From positions 1 to 36,995 of the forward strand of contig WRAC01000027.1 in assembly GCA_009780415.1 (NCBI GenBank): a stretch of 36,995 nucleotides of DNA, read 5' to 3'. Below the pieces are notes generated by a model. The model ran no database searches, had not been told where the DNA came from, and worked only from the letters and a program-made list of their open reading frames with translations. Numbering within the stretch: the first letter of the stretch is position 1; each line of letters opens with the position of its first letter. The stretch comes from Defluviitaleaceae bacterium. GTDB lineage: Bacteria; Bacillota; Clostridia; Lachnospirales; WRAX01. Positions 1-7,856 of the stretch are shown piece by piece. A program made the position numbers and the translations under genes.

Positions 1-1
1 A

Positions 2-914
2 AAAGTAGGCAGTCAATATGCCGAGGCAGGCATCAACGCTGCCTTGTACCGTAAAAAACGAGTAACGCCGGCAATACAGCCTATAGGGACAGGGGATGTA
101 GAAGCCCGTATTATCGCGCTTGCCTGTTCCGAACCTCCGGAAGGCAGAAGCAGATGGACATTACGCCTGCTGGAAGAAAAAGTTGTCAAGCTTAACATTG
201 TTGACACAATATCTGACAACACCATAGGCAGACTTTTAAAAACACCGCTTAAACCTCATCTAGACAAACGCTTCTTCATACCGCCGAAGCAAAAATGCCG
301 CCTTTGTCGCCCAGATGGAAGACGTGCTTGAGGTTTACCAGTGTGAATACGACGAAAATTACCCGGTCATCTGTATGGACGAAAAACCTTATCAACTGCC
401 GGGTGAGTGCCGAGAGCCAATTCCTATGAAACCGGGAGATGTTAAACGTTACGACAGCGAATATATCCGAAACGGTACATGCAGCATCTTCGTTTTTACA
501 GAACCGCTGAAAGGCCGGCGTAATGCTTCTGTGTCCCCTCGCCGTACAAAAAAGGATTGGGCGCGGCATATTGCGGAACTGCCGGAAGTCCATTACCCAA
601 ACGCACCGAAAATCTGTTTGGTCATGGATAATCATAACACTCACGCCATTTCATCGCTATATGATACATTCCCGCCGGACAGAGCGCGCGCTTTGGCCAG
701 ACGTCTTGAAATTCATTATACGCCAAAACACGGCAGTTGGTTGAACATCGCCGAGATTGAATTAAACGCAATGACATCACAATGTCTTCGGAGACGTATT
801 CCAAGCATAAACGCTTCAGCTAAGGAACTTGACGCTTGGAACTCCGACCGTAATTCGTCTGATGTATCTGCTAAATGGCAGAAGCTCCGATTATGCCTCG
901 AGAATATTTATTAA
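2..914 (+). pseudogene. IS630-family transposase, 5'-truncated by the window and frameshifted
   Basis: The reading frame enters from the left edge (frame of base 2) and gives an IS630-type N-terminal region with the motif WTLRLLEEKVVKLNIVD. A DDE catalytic part follows in another frame from about base 294: VICMDE (first D), LVMDNHNTH (second D) and HYTPKHGSWLNIAEIEL (E) are all present. The two halves join smoothly as PPKQ-NAAFVAQMEDVLEVY if one base is skipped in the five-A run at 291-295. That fits a one-base insertion (or +1 slippage) better than a normal start at 315. A second shift seems to lie near 890, where the usual C-terminal WQFTT-ADARIKL-like end changes frame. The catalytic triad is intact but the gene as read is broken. 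The left end of the element is outside the window, and I could not fix its right terminal repeat. Confidence 0.85.
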
Positions 915-1068
915 CGGGGACTTAGCGGATAATATCGGATGGATTGATGAAACCTATGATGATAACAATGTCTACCGGGTTGAACCGTTTCGTTTCGCGG
1001 TTCGCCCGGCGGGCGGCGTAATTGATAATCCGGGATACAATGTACGCAATTGTATTAATACAAATTGA
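891..1068 (+). other. Orphan reading-frame remnant downstream of the transposase
   Basis: After the transposase the frame of base 829 stays open to a TAA at 1066-1068. The first dozen residues from 891 (SSDYASRIFING) probably belong to the frameshifted transposase tail. The rest, with YRVEPFRFAVRPAGG, has a protein-like composition. It vaguely resembles the VRPA-type C-termini of some secreted clostridial domain families, but I cannot assign it. It overlaps the stop of the minus-strand gene by 14 bases. It may be the stump of a gene interrupted by the insertion sequence, or chance. Confidence 0.25.
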
Positions 1069-1960
1069 CAACCATCACTAATTTATTATCGGCAATTGTA
1101 TAAACCGTAAAACCGCAGCCATCCAAGCTCCCGGTTCCGTCGCCGTCCATCAGCGACGTCACAAAAACCGCCGCGTCTTCCGCCGAAACATTCGCCGCCG
1201 CCGAAACTACGGCGCACATGGCGGCATATGCGCCAAATTGCGTATCAGCACCGTCCGGCCCGCTCCAGCTATAGGTTATGTTAATGATTCCGCCGCTTTC
1301 GGGATCCAACTCAAGCGCGATTGCATTATGTTCATCCATCCAAGCGTTGATAAATAAATCGTTGTCAAGCTCCGGTTCAAACCGCAATGCGCTGTTCTCC
1401 CCGGCAAAAGCGGCGTTCACGCGTTCGGTAAAATCGCCCAAGCCAAGGGATTGTCGGTTAAGTTCAACGGGAGCCGCTTCACGGTCGTTCCCAGGCTCAG
1501 GATCGTTAGGATTCAAATCATTAAAACCTCTCGAATCACTGTCCCCATAAAAACCGCCGTATTCTTCAAAATACCCGTTCATACCGGCTCCTTGCGCATT
1601 GTTCCCCGAATCCCAGAAAATAATGTAGAAGGTTGCAACAGCGGCGACAACAAGGCCCATCGGCGCAAGGAAAAACGGCAGCCTGCTCCGTTCTTTTTTC
1701 ACGACATGCAGGCTGATTCCGGCGGTTTTGCATATATGCGCCGTAATCAACTGGATTTGCCTGTTTATAACGGGTTTAAAGTAAAACCGCGTTTCATCCG
1801 ACTGTTTAGGCTTTATGCGCAGTTCGCCCCGCACGCCGAAAACCGCCTGTTTAAAGGCAATCCGCTCAATGTCGCTATACGGTATCACTTTCAAGTCTAT
1901 CTCAATGAACTCGTCCGTCAAGCGCAGTTCCGAATCTTTAAATGTAAAAGTTTTGTCCAT
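1055..1960 (-). CDS. Single-pass membrane protein of unknown function, PH-like N-terminal region
   Basis: A 301-residue protein I do not recognise as a named family. Residues 1-90 are beta-rich with a pattern seen in bacterial PH-like or DUF-type membrane-proximal domains (EIDLKVIPYSDIERIAF). One hydrophobic helix follows at about 95-116 (FFLAPMGLVVAAVATFYIIFW). Residues 117-165 form a Gly/Asn/Asp-rich acidic linker, and 170-301 a presumably extracytoplasmic or regulatory domain with no motif I know. No signal peptidase site is seen. The ATG at 1960 has a GGAGGGTGA ribosome binding site and a near-perfect promoter (1980-2008). That promoter shares its -35 region with the rplJ promoter facing the other way, so the two units may compete for polymerase. 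Real gene: high; function: unknown. Confidence 0.8.
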   Translation of the reverse strand: MDKTFTFKDSELRLTDEFIEIDLKVIPYSDIERIAFKQAVFGVRGELRIKPKQSDETRFYFKPVINRQIQLITAHICKTAGISLHVVKKERSRLPFFLAPMGLVVAAVATFYIIFWDSGNNAQGAGMNGYFEEYGGFYGDSDSRGFNDLNPNDPEPGNDREAAPVELNRQSLGLGDFTERVNAAFAGENSALRFEPELDNDLFINAWMDEHNAIALELDPESGGIINITYSWSGPDGADTQFGAYAAMCAVVSAAANVSAEDAAVFVTSLMDGDGTGSLDGCGFTVYTIADNKLVMVVNLY

Positions 1961-1979
1961 TCAATCACCCTCCGCGGGA

Positions 1980-2008
1980 ATTATACCATAAATAATTTAT
2001 CTTGACAA
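1980..2008 (-). promoter_or_regulatory. Sigma-A promoter of the membrane protein gene
   Basis: On the minus strand TTGTCA (2008-2003), a 17-base spacer, then TATAAT (1985-1980). The start codon lies about 20 bases downstream of the -10 box, with a ribosome binding site between. The -35 box overlaps that of the opposing rplJ promoter by five bases. Confidence 0.8.
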
Positions 2009-2030
2009 CTCCTTCCGTCCCATATATAAT
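2002..2030 (+). promoter_or_regulatory. Sigma-A promoter of rplJ-rplL
   Basis: Consensus TTGACA (2002-2007), 17-base spacer, TATAAT (2025-2030). This is a perfect match to the vegetative promoter, as expected for ribosomal protein genes. Transcription would start near 2037, immediately before the L10 leader. Confidence 0.9.
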
Positions 2031-2036
2031 AATTTA

Positions 2037-2164
2037 TAATGCGCCAAAGACAGCGGGAGGCAATGCCGTAATGACGAAAGTCATCCCGCCAAGGCCAAGG
2101 GTAATATTTAAGGTGCAAAGTTTTTATGCCTACTATTCCCAGCCTTGTTTGGCAGGGTTTTTTT
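2037..2164 (+). ncRNA. Ribosomal protein L10 leader (rplJL autoregulatory 5' UTR)
   Basis: The leader contains the AAAGACAGCGGGAGG block (2045-2059) and the pairing TCCCGCCAAGG block (2083-2093), with a small ATGAC/GTCAT hairpin between them. These are the arrangement and sequences typical of the L10 leader of Bacillota. In Bacillus, the L10(L12)4 complex binds this fold and causes early termination (established knowledge). Here the leader is followed by a terminator-like hairpin at 2138-2164, so the same attenuation is inferred. Confidence 0.85.
2138..2164 (+). terminator. Attenuator hairpin in the rplJ leader
   Basis: CCCAGCC (2138-2144) pairs with GGCAGGG (2151-2157) with one central A-A mismatch and a six-base loop, followed by seven T (2158-2164). 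It sits between the L10-binding fold and rplJ, so it is an attenuator rather than a gene end. Confidence 0.75.
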
Positions 2165-2204
2165 AATGCTAAACTATGTAAACTATGAATGGTGGTGAAA
2201 AAAT

Positions 2205-2771
2205 TTGCCAAATCTCGAAAAGAAGCAGCAAGTCATAAGCGAGATTAAGGAAAAGGTAAGCAGGGCGGCTTCCGTAGTGCTTGTCGACGGGCGCGGCCTG
2301 ACGGTTTACCAGGATACCGAATTGCGCAAAAAATTGCGCGATGCGGGCGTTGACTACAAGGTATACAAAAATACCATGCTGCACCTGGCGTTCAAGGACA
2401 CGCCCTATGAAGCCCTGGACGGCCATCTGGCCGGGCCTACGACGGTTGCCATCTCCTATGACGACGCAACTGCCGCGGCGCGCGCTATCAACAAGGAGCT
2501 GAGGGGTCTTCCGAACCTGGAGTTTAAGGCAGGCGTAGTCGAAAACACGCTGTACGACGCGGCGGGCATCAAAGCCATTGCCGAAATCCCATCCCGCTCC
2601 GAGCTTTTATCACGGCTGCTGGGTTCTTTCAAATCGCCCATGTCGTCTTTCGCAAGGCTTGTTAACCAGATCGCCGAGAAGAAGGGCGACGGCGCACCTG
2701 AGCCAGCAGCGGAGTCTGCGCCTGAACCAGTGACCGAAGCCGCTCCCGAACCGGAACAAGCGGCGGAATAA
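2205..2771 (+). CDS. rplJ: Large ribosomal subunit protein L10 (uL10)
   Basis: A 188-residue L10. It forms the stalk base of the 50S subunit, binding 23S rRNA and L11 through its N-terminal domain and carrying L7/L12 dimers on its C-terminal helix. The N-terminal region (EKKQQVISEIKEKVSRAASVVLVDGRGL) and the central block with YKVYKNTMLHLAF and GPTTVAIS are diagnostic. The last 25 residues are an Ala/Pro/Glu-rich tail beyond the usual helix, longer than in Bacillus. The start is TTG at 2205, set by GGTGGTGA seven bases upstream. It is first in the rplJ-rplL operon and presumably controlled by its own product through the leader. Confidence 0.97.
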   Translation: MPNLEKKQQVISEIKEKVSRAASVVLVDGRGLTVYQDTELRKKLRDAGVDYKVYKNTMLHLAFKDTPYEALDGHLAGPTTVAISYDDATAAARAINKELRGLPNLEFKAGVVENTLYDAAGIKAIAEIPSRSELLSRLLGSFKSPMSSFARLVNQIAEKKGDGAPEPAAESAPEPVTEAAPEPEQAAE

Positions 2772-2807
2772 TAAATATTTACGTACATTAATATGGAGGA
2801 ATAAACA

Positions 2808-3185
2808 ATGGCAAAACTAACGATTGAAGAAATCATCGCCGCTATTGAGGAGCTTAGCGTCCTTGAGCTGAACGAGCTTGTAAAAGCCGCGGAAGATAAG
2901 TTTGGCGTATCCGCCGCCGCCGGAGTGGTAGTAGCCGCCGGGCCCGCCGCCGCCGCCGAAGCCGCTGAAGAAAAAACAGACTTTGACGTCGAGCTGACCG
3001 AAGCCGGCGCCGAAAAGATCAAGGTTATCAAGGTTGTCCGCGAAATCACCGGGCTTGGGCTGAAGGAAGCCAAGGACTTGGTAGAGGGCGCGCCCCAGAA
3101 GGTTAAAGAGGGCATCCCGAAAGACGAAGCCGAGGCGATTAAAAAGAAACTCGAAGAAGTCGGCGCAAAGATTACACTTAAATAA
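2808..3185 (+). CDS. rplL: Large ribosomal subunit protein L7/L12 (bL12)
   Basis: 125 residues, normal length. It contains an N-terminal dimerisation domain ([21 protein letters not shown]), an Ala/Gly-rich hinge at about 45-58 and the C-terminal factor-binding domain with [19 protein letters not shown]. It recruits translation GTPases to the ribosome. It lies 36 bases after rplJ with a GGAGGA ribosome binding site and is followed at once by a terminator, so the operon ends here. The usual downstream partners rpoB and rpoC are absent. Confidence 0.98.
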   Translation: MAKLTIEEIIAAIEELSVLELNELVKAAEDKFGVSAAAGVVVAAGPAAAAEAAEEKTDFDVELTEAGAEKIKVIKVVREITGLGLKEAKDLVEGAPQKVKEGIPKDEAEAIKKKLEEVGAKITLK

Positions 3186-3191
3186 AATTGC

Positions 3192-3231
3192 AAACGGCTT
3201 CCTGATTCCTGTGAATCTCGAAGCCGTTTTT
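3192..3231 (+). terminator. Rho-independent terminator of rplJ-rplL
   Basis: AAACGGCTTC (3192-3201) pairs with GAAGCCGTTT (3220-3229), with an 18-base loop and a short T run running to 3231. It lies seven bases after the rplL stop codon. Confidence 0.85.
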
Positions 3232-3255
3232 CAGCATTAATGGGGATTAATTTAA

Positions 3256-3747
3256 ATGATAAGGAAAGCCACGGAAAACGACTTAAGCAGCATTACAATG
3301 ATTTACAACCAGGCGATTGAATCAAGAAAGGCAACCGCCGACACGGAAACACTCTCAATAGAACAAAGAAAATTATGGTTTTTATCGCAAAGCAAGGAAC
3401 GTACCCCTATTTTTGTGTATGAGGATTGCGGAACGGTTTTAGGATACTGTTATTTATTTGAATACCGTTTCGGCAGGAAAGCCTTTATTGACACCGCGGA
3501 AATTAGCTACTACATTGATTACAGCCACCACCGCAAAGGCACTGCCGGCAATCTTGTGCGTCATACTATTGACGCCGCCAAGGATTTGGGATACAAGAAT
3601 CTCCTTGCCCTTTTGCTAAGCTGTAATAACGGAAGCATCGCACTCCTTAAAAAATTTCAATTCGAATTATGGGGAACGCTTCCTGATATCGCGGTTATTG
3701 ACGGCAATGTATATTCACATTGTTATTATGGTTTGAAATTGAATTAG
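3256..3747 (+). CDS. GNAT-family N-acetyltransferase, PAT/phosphinothricin-acetyltransferase-like
   Basis: 163 residues, typical length. The opening (MIRKATENDLSSITMIYNQAIES) and the TAEISYYIDYSHHRKGTAGNLV stretch match the acetyl-CoA-binding beta4-loop of PAT/YncA-type GNAT enzymes. The usual RGxGxG/A loop is the degenerate HRKGTAGN here, and CNNGSIALLKKFQFELWGTLPDIAVIDG is the typical C-terminal part. The substrate is unknown; relatives acetylate small amines or amino-acid analogues. The ATG has GGGGA upstream. hflX follows after about 30 bases, so the two may be cotranscribed. Confidence 0.85.
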   Translation: MIRKATENDLSSITMIYNQAIESRKATADTETLSIEQRKLWFLSQSKERTPIFVYEDCGTVLGYCYLFEYRFGRKAFIDTAEISYYIDYSHHRKGTAGNLVRHTIDAAKDLGYKNLLALLLSCNNGSIALLKKFQFELWGTLPDIAVIDGNVYSHCYYGLKLN

Positions 3748-3776
3748 GGCTTTTTAACAAGAAAAGGACTCTGACT

Positions 3777-5609
3777 GTGCATAAAATACACGGAAACATA
3801 AACGGCATACGCCGTTCGTATATAGAGCGGCTGGAAAATATTTACGATACAGAAATAGACCGCAGGCAATTCTGTACGCAGGATATACTTGAATCGCTTG
3901 CGTTCTTTACCGAAGCTACCGGACGTGAAGCTATGGTATATATCGAACGCTCCGGGCGGATTATTACCGTCGCCGTCGGCGAGCATGACCGCGTGTCGCT
4001 CCCGGCTTTACGGAAACGCCGTTCGGAAAACCGGCTGAGCGGTATCCGGTGCATCCATACGCATCCCGGACGCATAGGCGGGCAATTCGTTGAGCGAACG
4101 GTCGGCCAAGGAGGAAGCGTTGCGCTTTCAATAGTTGACATACAATCTCTTAAAAGCCTCCGTCTCGACGCTATGGCTGCCGTCGGAGTATCGGGAGGAA
4201 TGCCTGTTTCGATGCAAGTCGGCATTCTGGACGGTACAGACGATGATCTCTCCGTCAATCTATTCGGCCCGTATAATATAAATTCGATACCTGACGATCT
4301 GCTTTGGGCGGAAATAAACCTGGCCGACATCCGCGTCCGCCCATCGGAAACGAAAAAAGCTGAAGCCGAGATTGCGCGCGCGATTTTAGTTGGTATTGAC
4401 GTTAAACAGGAGGATAATGAGCCGCTTTACGAGCTTTTACAACTAGCCAATACCGCCGGGTTTATAACCGTCGGATTTGTGCTGCAGCCCAGGGCAACGC
4501 CGGACAAGAGCTATTACCTCGGATATGGCAAGCTGCATGACCTGATTCTTGAAATTCAAAAGTTGCAAGCCGACGTCGTTATCTTTGACGACGAGCTTTC
4601 ACCGGCGCAAATCCGCAACATCCATAAGGAGCTGGGCAAAAAAACAGAGATTATTGACCGGACGTCGTTGATTCTTGATATCTTTTCCGGCAGGGCTTCA
4701 ACCCATGAGGGGCGGCTGCAGGTTGAGCTGGCTCAGACAAAATACCTGCTTCCAAGGATGATAGGCTACTGGACGCATATGACGCGTATGGGCGGCGGCG
4801 GGCGCGGCGGCAGCGGTGCGCGCCGCGGCGAGGGTGAAACGCAATTGGAAGTGGACCGTAGGCTGTTGCGTAAGCGTCTGGACGAACTGGAGAAGGAAAT
4901 TGACAAAATAAAAACCCAGCGCGACGTAGCGCGTATTGCGCGGGAGCGTTCTAAGATTCCCGTCGTTGCCCTTGTCGGTTATACAAACGCAGGCAAATCG
5001 ACGCTTATGAACAGCCTTTCGGGCAGCAGCGTTCTGGCGGAAGATAAACTGTTCGCCACCTTGGACCCGATATCCCGGCGGGTAAATTATGGTTTTGGCG
5101 AGTTTTTGCTGGTGGATACCGTTGGCTTTATCAAGAAACTTCCCCATGACCTTGTAAACGCTTTTCGCGCTACATTGGAAGAAACGCGCTACGCCGATTT
5201 ACTCCTTCATGTGGTGGACGCGTCCTCTGGTGACCGGACGCAGCAAATGGAGGTTGTCTGCGATGTGCTTAATCAATTGGAAGTCAACAACAAACCAACC
5301 TTAACTGTATACAACAAATGCGATATTTCAGGCGAATTCTTCAAGGAAAGCGCCAGCGTAGCCATTTCCGCCGCAACAGGGATGGGCATTGAAAACCTGA
5401 AGAATGCCATTGCCAAAGAACTTACCGTAATGCGTACCGAGCTTTCGGTTTTGCTTCCGCTTGACGCGGGGGCGTTATTATCCCGCGTTTATGCCAACGG
5501 ACAGGTACTTGACTGCCAATATCAGGAGGACGGCATCCATATAAATGCCGTTGTGTCCCTAGAGGACGCGTCACGCCTGCGCCAATCGGCAATCAAATTA
5601 TTTTCTTAG
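3777..5609 (+). CDS. hflX: Ribosome-rescue GTPase HflX, long clostridial form
   Basis: A 610-residue HflX. This GTPase binds the 50S E-site region and splits stalled or hibernating ribosomes. The GTPase motifs are GYTNAGKST (P-loop, about 401-409), DTVGFI (G3), YNKCD (G4) and SAATGMG (G5). The glycine-rich HflX linker (RMGGGGRGGSGARRGEGETQLE) and the coiled coil before the G domain are also present. An N-terminal extension of about 190 residues carries RCIHTHPG and a later SIVDIQSL, a JAMM/MPN-like HxHP...SxxD pattern that also occurs in the long HflX of other Clostridia. I chose GTG at 3777 because AAGGA lies eight bases upstream and the protein then begins with the family's HGNxxG motif. 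The longer frame back to 3720 runs into the acetyltransferase gene. Confidence 0.95.
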   Translation: MHKIHGNINGIRRSYIERLENIYDTEIDRRQFCTQDILESLAFFTEATGREAMVYIERSGRIITVAVGEHDRVSLPALRKRRSENRLSGIRCIHTHPGRIGGQFVERTVGQGGSVALSIVDIQSLKSLRLDAMAAVGVSGGMPVSMQVGILDGTDDDLSVNLFGPYNINSIPDDLLWAEINLADIRVRPSETKKAEAEIARAILVGIDVKQEDNEPLYELLQLANTAGFITVGFVLQPRATPDKSYYLGYGKLHDLILEIQKLQADVVIFDDELSPAQIRNIHKELGKKTEIIDRTSLILDIFSGRASTHEGRLQVELAQTKYLLPRMIGYWTHMTRMGGGGRGGSGARRGEGETQLEVDRRLLRKRLDELEKEIDKIKTQRDVARIARERSKIPVVALVGYTNAGKSTLMNSLSGSSVLAEDKLFATLDPISRRVNYGFGEFLLVDTVGFIKKLPHDLVNAFRATLEETRYADLLLHVVDASSGDRTQQMEVVCDVLNQLEVNNKPTLTVYNKCDISGEFFKESASVAISAATGMGIENLKNAIAKELTVMRTELSVLLPLDAGALLSRVYANGQVLDCQYQEDGIHINAVVSLEDASRLRQSAIKLFS

Positions 5610-5621
5610 GAGGACATACAA

Positions 5622-6110
5622 ATGAAGCTGACCGTGTTATACCATTCCGTAACCGGCAACACCAAACTGATGGCGGAAGCGATTACCGAAGGCATACAAA
5701 CGGCGGAAAACGCGGAAGCCAAGGCTTTCCCTATCGAGGAAATAGACGAGGCATGGGTAAAGGAGAGCAGATGCGTAATCCTGGGAACACCCATTTATTA
5801 TTCGAGTGTGAGCGCAGCGGTCAAGGGCTTTCTGGAAAGGCCGTTCAAAATATACGAACCGGCCGGGAAAATTGGCGGCGCTTTTGCTACCGCTAATTAC
5901 ATACATGGCGGCGGCGAGCTTGGCATACGCTTAATCCTCGACCATATGCTTTGCCACGGTATGCTCACCTATTCCGGGGGTTATGTCTGCGGTAATCCGG
6001 TGATCCATTTGGGTCCCGTCGCTTTAACAGCTCGTTTGGATGAAAGCATAGACACATTCAAGCTCTATGGCCAAAGAATGGCCGCGAAAACGACAGAGAT
6101 TTTCAGGTAG
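5622..6110 (+). CDS. Flavodoxin-like / NAD(P)H-dependent FMN-binding protein
   Basis: 162 residues with the FMN phosphate-binding loop HSVTGNTKLMAEAI at the N-terminus and the flavodoxin-fold motifs ILGTPIYYSSVSAAVKGFLE and GGAFATANYIHGGGELGIR. Members of this WrbA/flavodoxin group carry FMN and act in electron transfer or quinone reduction; which applies here is open. The ribosome binding site TAGGAGG includes the hflX stop codon, so it is translationally close to hflX and almost certainly in the same transcript. It converges with the minus-strand WG-repeat gene, and no clear terminator is visible in the 48 bases between. Confidence 0.85.
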   Translation: MKLTVLYHSVTGNTKLMAEAITEGIQTAENAEAKAFPIEEIDEAWVKESRCVILGTPIYYSSVSAAVKGFLERPFKIYEPAGKIGGAFATANYIHGGGELGIRLILDHMLCHGMLTYSGGYVCGNPVIHLGPVALTARLDESIDTFKLYGQRMAAKTTEIFR

Positions 6111-6158
6111 CCGCGAGCAGCTAAAGCGCGGGGCGGACACCGATTTGCGGTCATACCG

Positions 6159-7820
6159 CTATTCGACGTATTCGGTGTTGATTTCTAAGATGCCATATTG
6201 AAATCCGTTCGCGCTGTCACCCGTGTAAATCCAAAACAGCCCGTCGGCTCTATTATTATTACGGTCTTCGTTAAACTGTAAAAGGGCGTTTAACGGCAGC
6301 GCATTGACGGTATTTCCGGATATATTAATGATTGTATCTGTACCGGTTGACCAATTTCCCTTTCTGGCAAACGCTACCCCATCTATTAAACGCCATATCC
6401 GATCATATTCAAAAGCGATAATAGTATTGCCTTCATTATCTAAAAGCCCGGTTTTTCCATCTTTTCCGGCAATTCCCACCGCATTATCAAAACGATTAAA
6501 CCAATCATATGAAAAACTTCCAATCCAATCATATTCTATTGGGATAATAATATTGCCGGCACTGTCTATTAAACCGTTTTTCCCATCTTTGCTGACCGTT
6601 GCCACCCCATTTGTAAAAGGCCCGATCCAATTATACTCAAAGGGGATAACAACATTGCCGCCGGTGTCTATTAAACCGGCTTTGCCATCCTTTCTGGCAG
6701 ATGCGACACCTTCTAAAAAATAGCTGACGCTCTCATAATCAAAGGGAACCACTAAGTTACCGTTTGTGTCAACAGCGCCAAAAGTATGGTAAAGATCTAA
6801 TCCCCACTCCCCGTCTCTAAGTTCGCCTATACCTACTACGGCTAACCCTTCCGAAAATGAATAAATAACATCATACTCAAACGGAAGCATAACATTCCCC
6901 GTTCTATCTATAAGCCCGTATTCGTTCCCAGACTCCCAGTCGCCATTTTCCCAATCCTTTTTGCTGATTACCGCAAACCCATCTTCGAACGAACCGCGAT
7001 GTGCCCATCTTGACCTCCAACGCGGATCCTCCTCGCGGATGCCGATACTTCCATATTGAAACGGTATAACAACATTCCCGGTTATATCAATAAAACCGAG
7101 CATATCATCTTTCCGAACCGCTGCCAAACCTTCATAAAAGATGTCTATCCAGTCATATTCAAACGGCACTACAACATTGCCAAATCTGTCAAGAATACCT
7201 GCTTTGCCGGTTTGCCAGTCGCCATGCCTTGCATTGATCAAACCGTCTTCGGCAAAAGAAAGGCTGGTATAATCAAACGGTATTATGCTGTTCCCATTAT
7301 TATCTATGACACCGCTAAAGCCGCCTTTTCTGGCTATTGCCAGCCCATCGGTGAACTCAGTTATCCAATCGTATTCAAGAGGGACAGTAATCTGCCCGGA
7401 TGCGTCGATATAGCCAAACCTGCCATCCTTACTCACATACGCTGACCCATTAATGAAACGCCTTGCGGAACCATATTCATAAGGAATAACAAGGGCACCG
7501 GTTTTATCAATAAAGCCATATGTAAAACCGGTTTCCATGCTGCCTTGCCCTGCCCTTGCCAAGCCTTCGCTGAAGAAATGGGAAGCTGCGTCGAACTCTA
7601 TAGGAATAACAACCTCACCGTATTTATTGACAAAGCCCACTTTACCGTCTCTTTTTACCCATGCCATCCCATCCCTGAATGAGTATACCGCGTCATATAC
7701 TAATGACGGTTCCACCAGAATACGGACAAACCCGCTGATGCCATTCAGGGCGGCTGAGGGAAGAGCCAATAAAAAAATCACCGCTGCCAGAATGAATGAT
7801 ATCATTTTTTTATTTTTCAT
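6159..7820 (-). CDS. Secreted WG-repeat protein
   Basis: A 553-residue protein made almost entirely of about twelve WG repeats (KWGR family). Each has the form (D/E)G-A-RKDGK-G-ID--GN-VIPFEY, separated by a short DxIxxFxxG segment. An N-terminal signal peptide is evident (MKNKKMISFILAAVIFLLALPSAA), so the repeats act outside the membrane. WG repeats form stacked beta units with mostly unknown binding roles. Start chosen at 7820 because AAAGGA lies eight bases upstream; two longer in-frame starts lack spacing. It lies 36 bases downstream of the O-antigen-ligase-like gene and is likely cotranscribed with it. Repeats 5, 7 and 8 carry insertions of 4-15 residues. Confidence 0.9.
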   Translation of the reverse strand: MKNKKMISFILAAVIFLLALPSAALNGISGFVRILVEPSLVYDAVYSFRDGMAWVKRDGKVGFVNKYGEVVIPIEFDAASHFFSEGLARAGQGSMETGFTYGFIDKTGALVIPYEYGSARRFINGSAYVSKDGRFGYIDASGQITVPLEYDWITEFTDGLAIARKGGFSGVIDNNGNSIIPFDYTSLSFAEDGLINARHGDWQTGKAGILDRFGNVVVPFEYDWIDIFYEGLAAVRKDDMLGFIDITGNVVIPFQYGSIGIREEDPRWRSRWAHRGSFEDGFAVISKKDWENGDWESGNEYGLIDRTGNVMLPFEYDVIYSFSEGLAVVGIGELRDGEWGLDLYHTFGAVDTNGNLVVPFDYESVSYFLEGVASARKDGKAGLIDTGGNVVIPFEYNWIGPFTNGVATVSKDGKNGLIDSAGNIIIPIEYDWIGSFSYDWFNRFDNAVGIAGKDGKTGLLDNEGNTIIAFEYDRIWRLIDGVAFARKGNWSTGTDTIINISGNTVNALPLNALLQFNEDRNNNRADGLFWIYTGDSANGFQYGILEINTEYVE

Positions 7821-7856
7821 GTTTTCCATCCTTTCTTTATTGAAGCGCAATGGTAA

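Noticed and set aside
2456-3193. 245-codon minus-strand frame rich in Ser and Ala
   Set aside because: It is antisense to rplJ and rplL, which are certain.
3720-3776. Longer start for hflX inside the acetyltransferase gene
   Set aside because: GTG 3777 has AAGGA eight bases upstream and begins with the family's HGNxxG motif.
6159-7820. CRISPR-like or DNA tandem repeats in this region
   Set aside because: The repeats are at protein level (WG repeats) with diverged codons, not DNA repeats with spacers.
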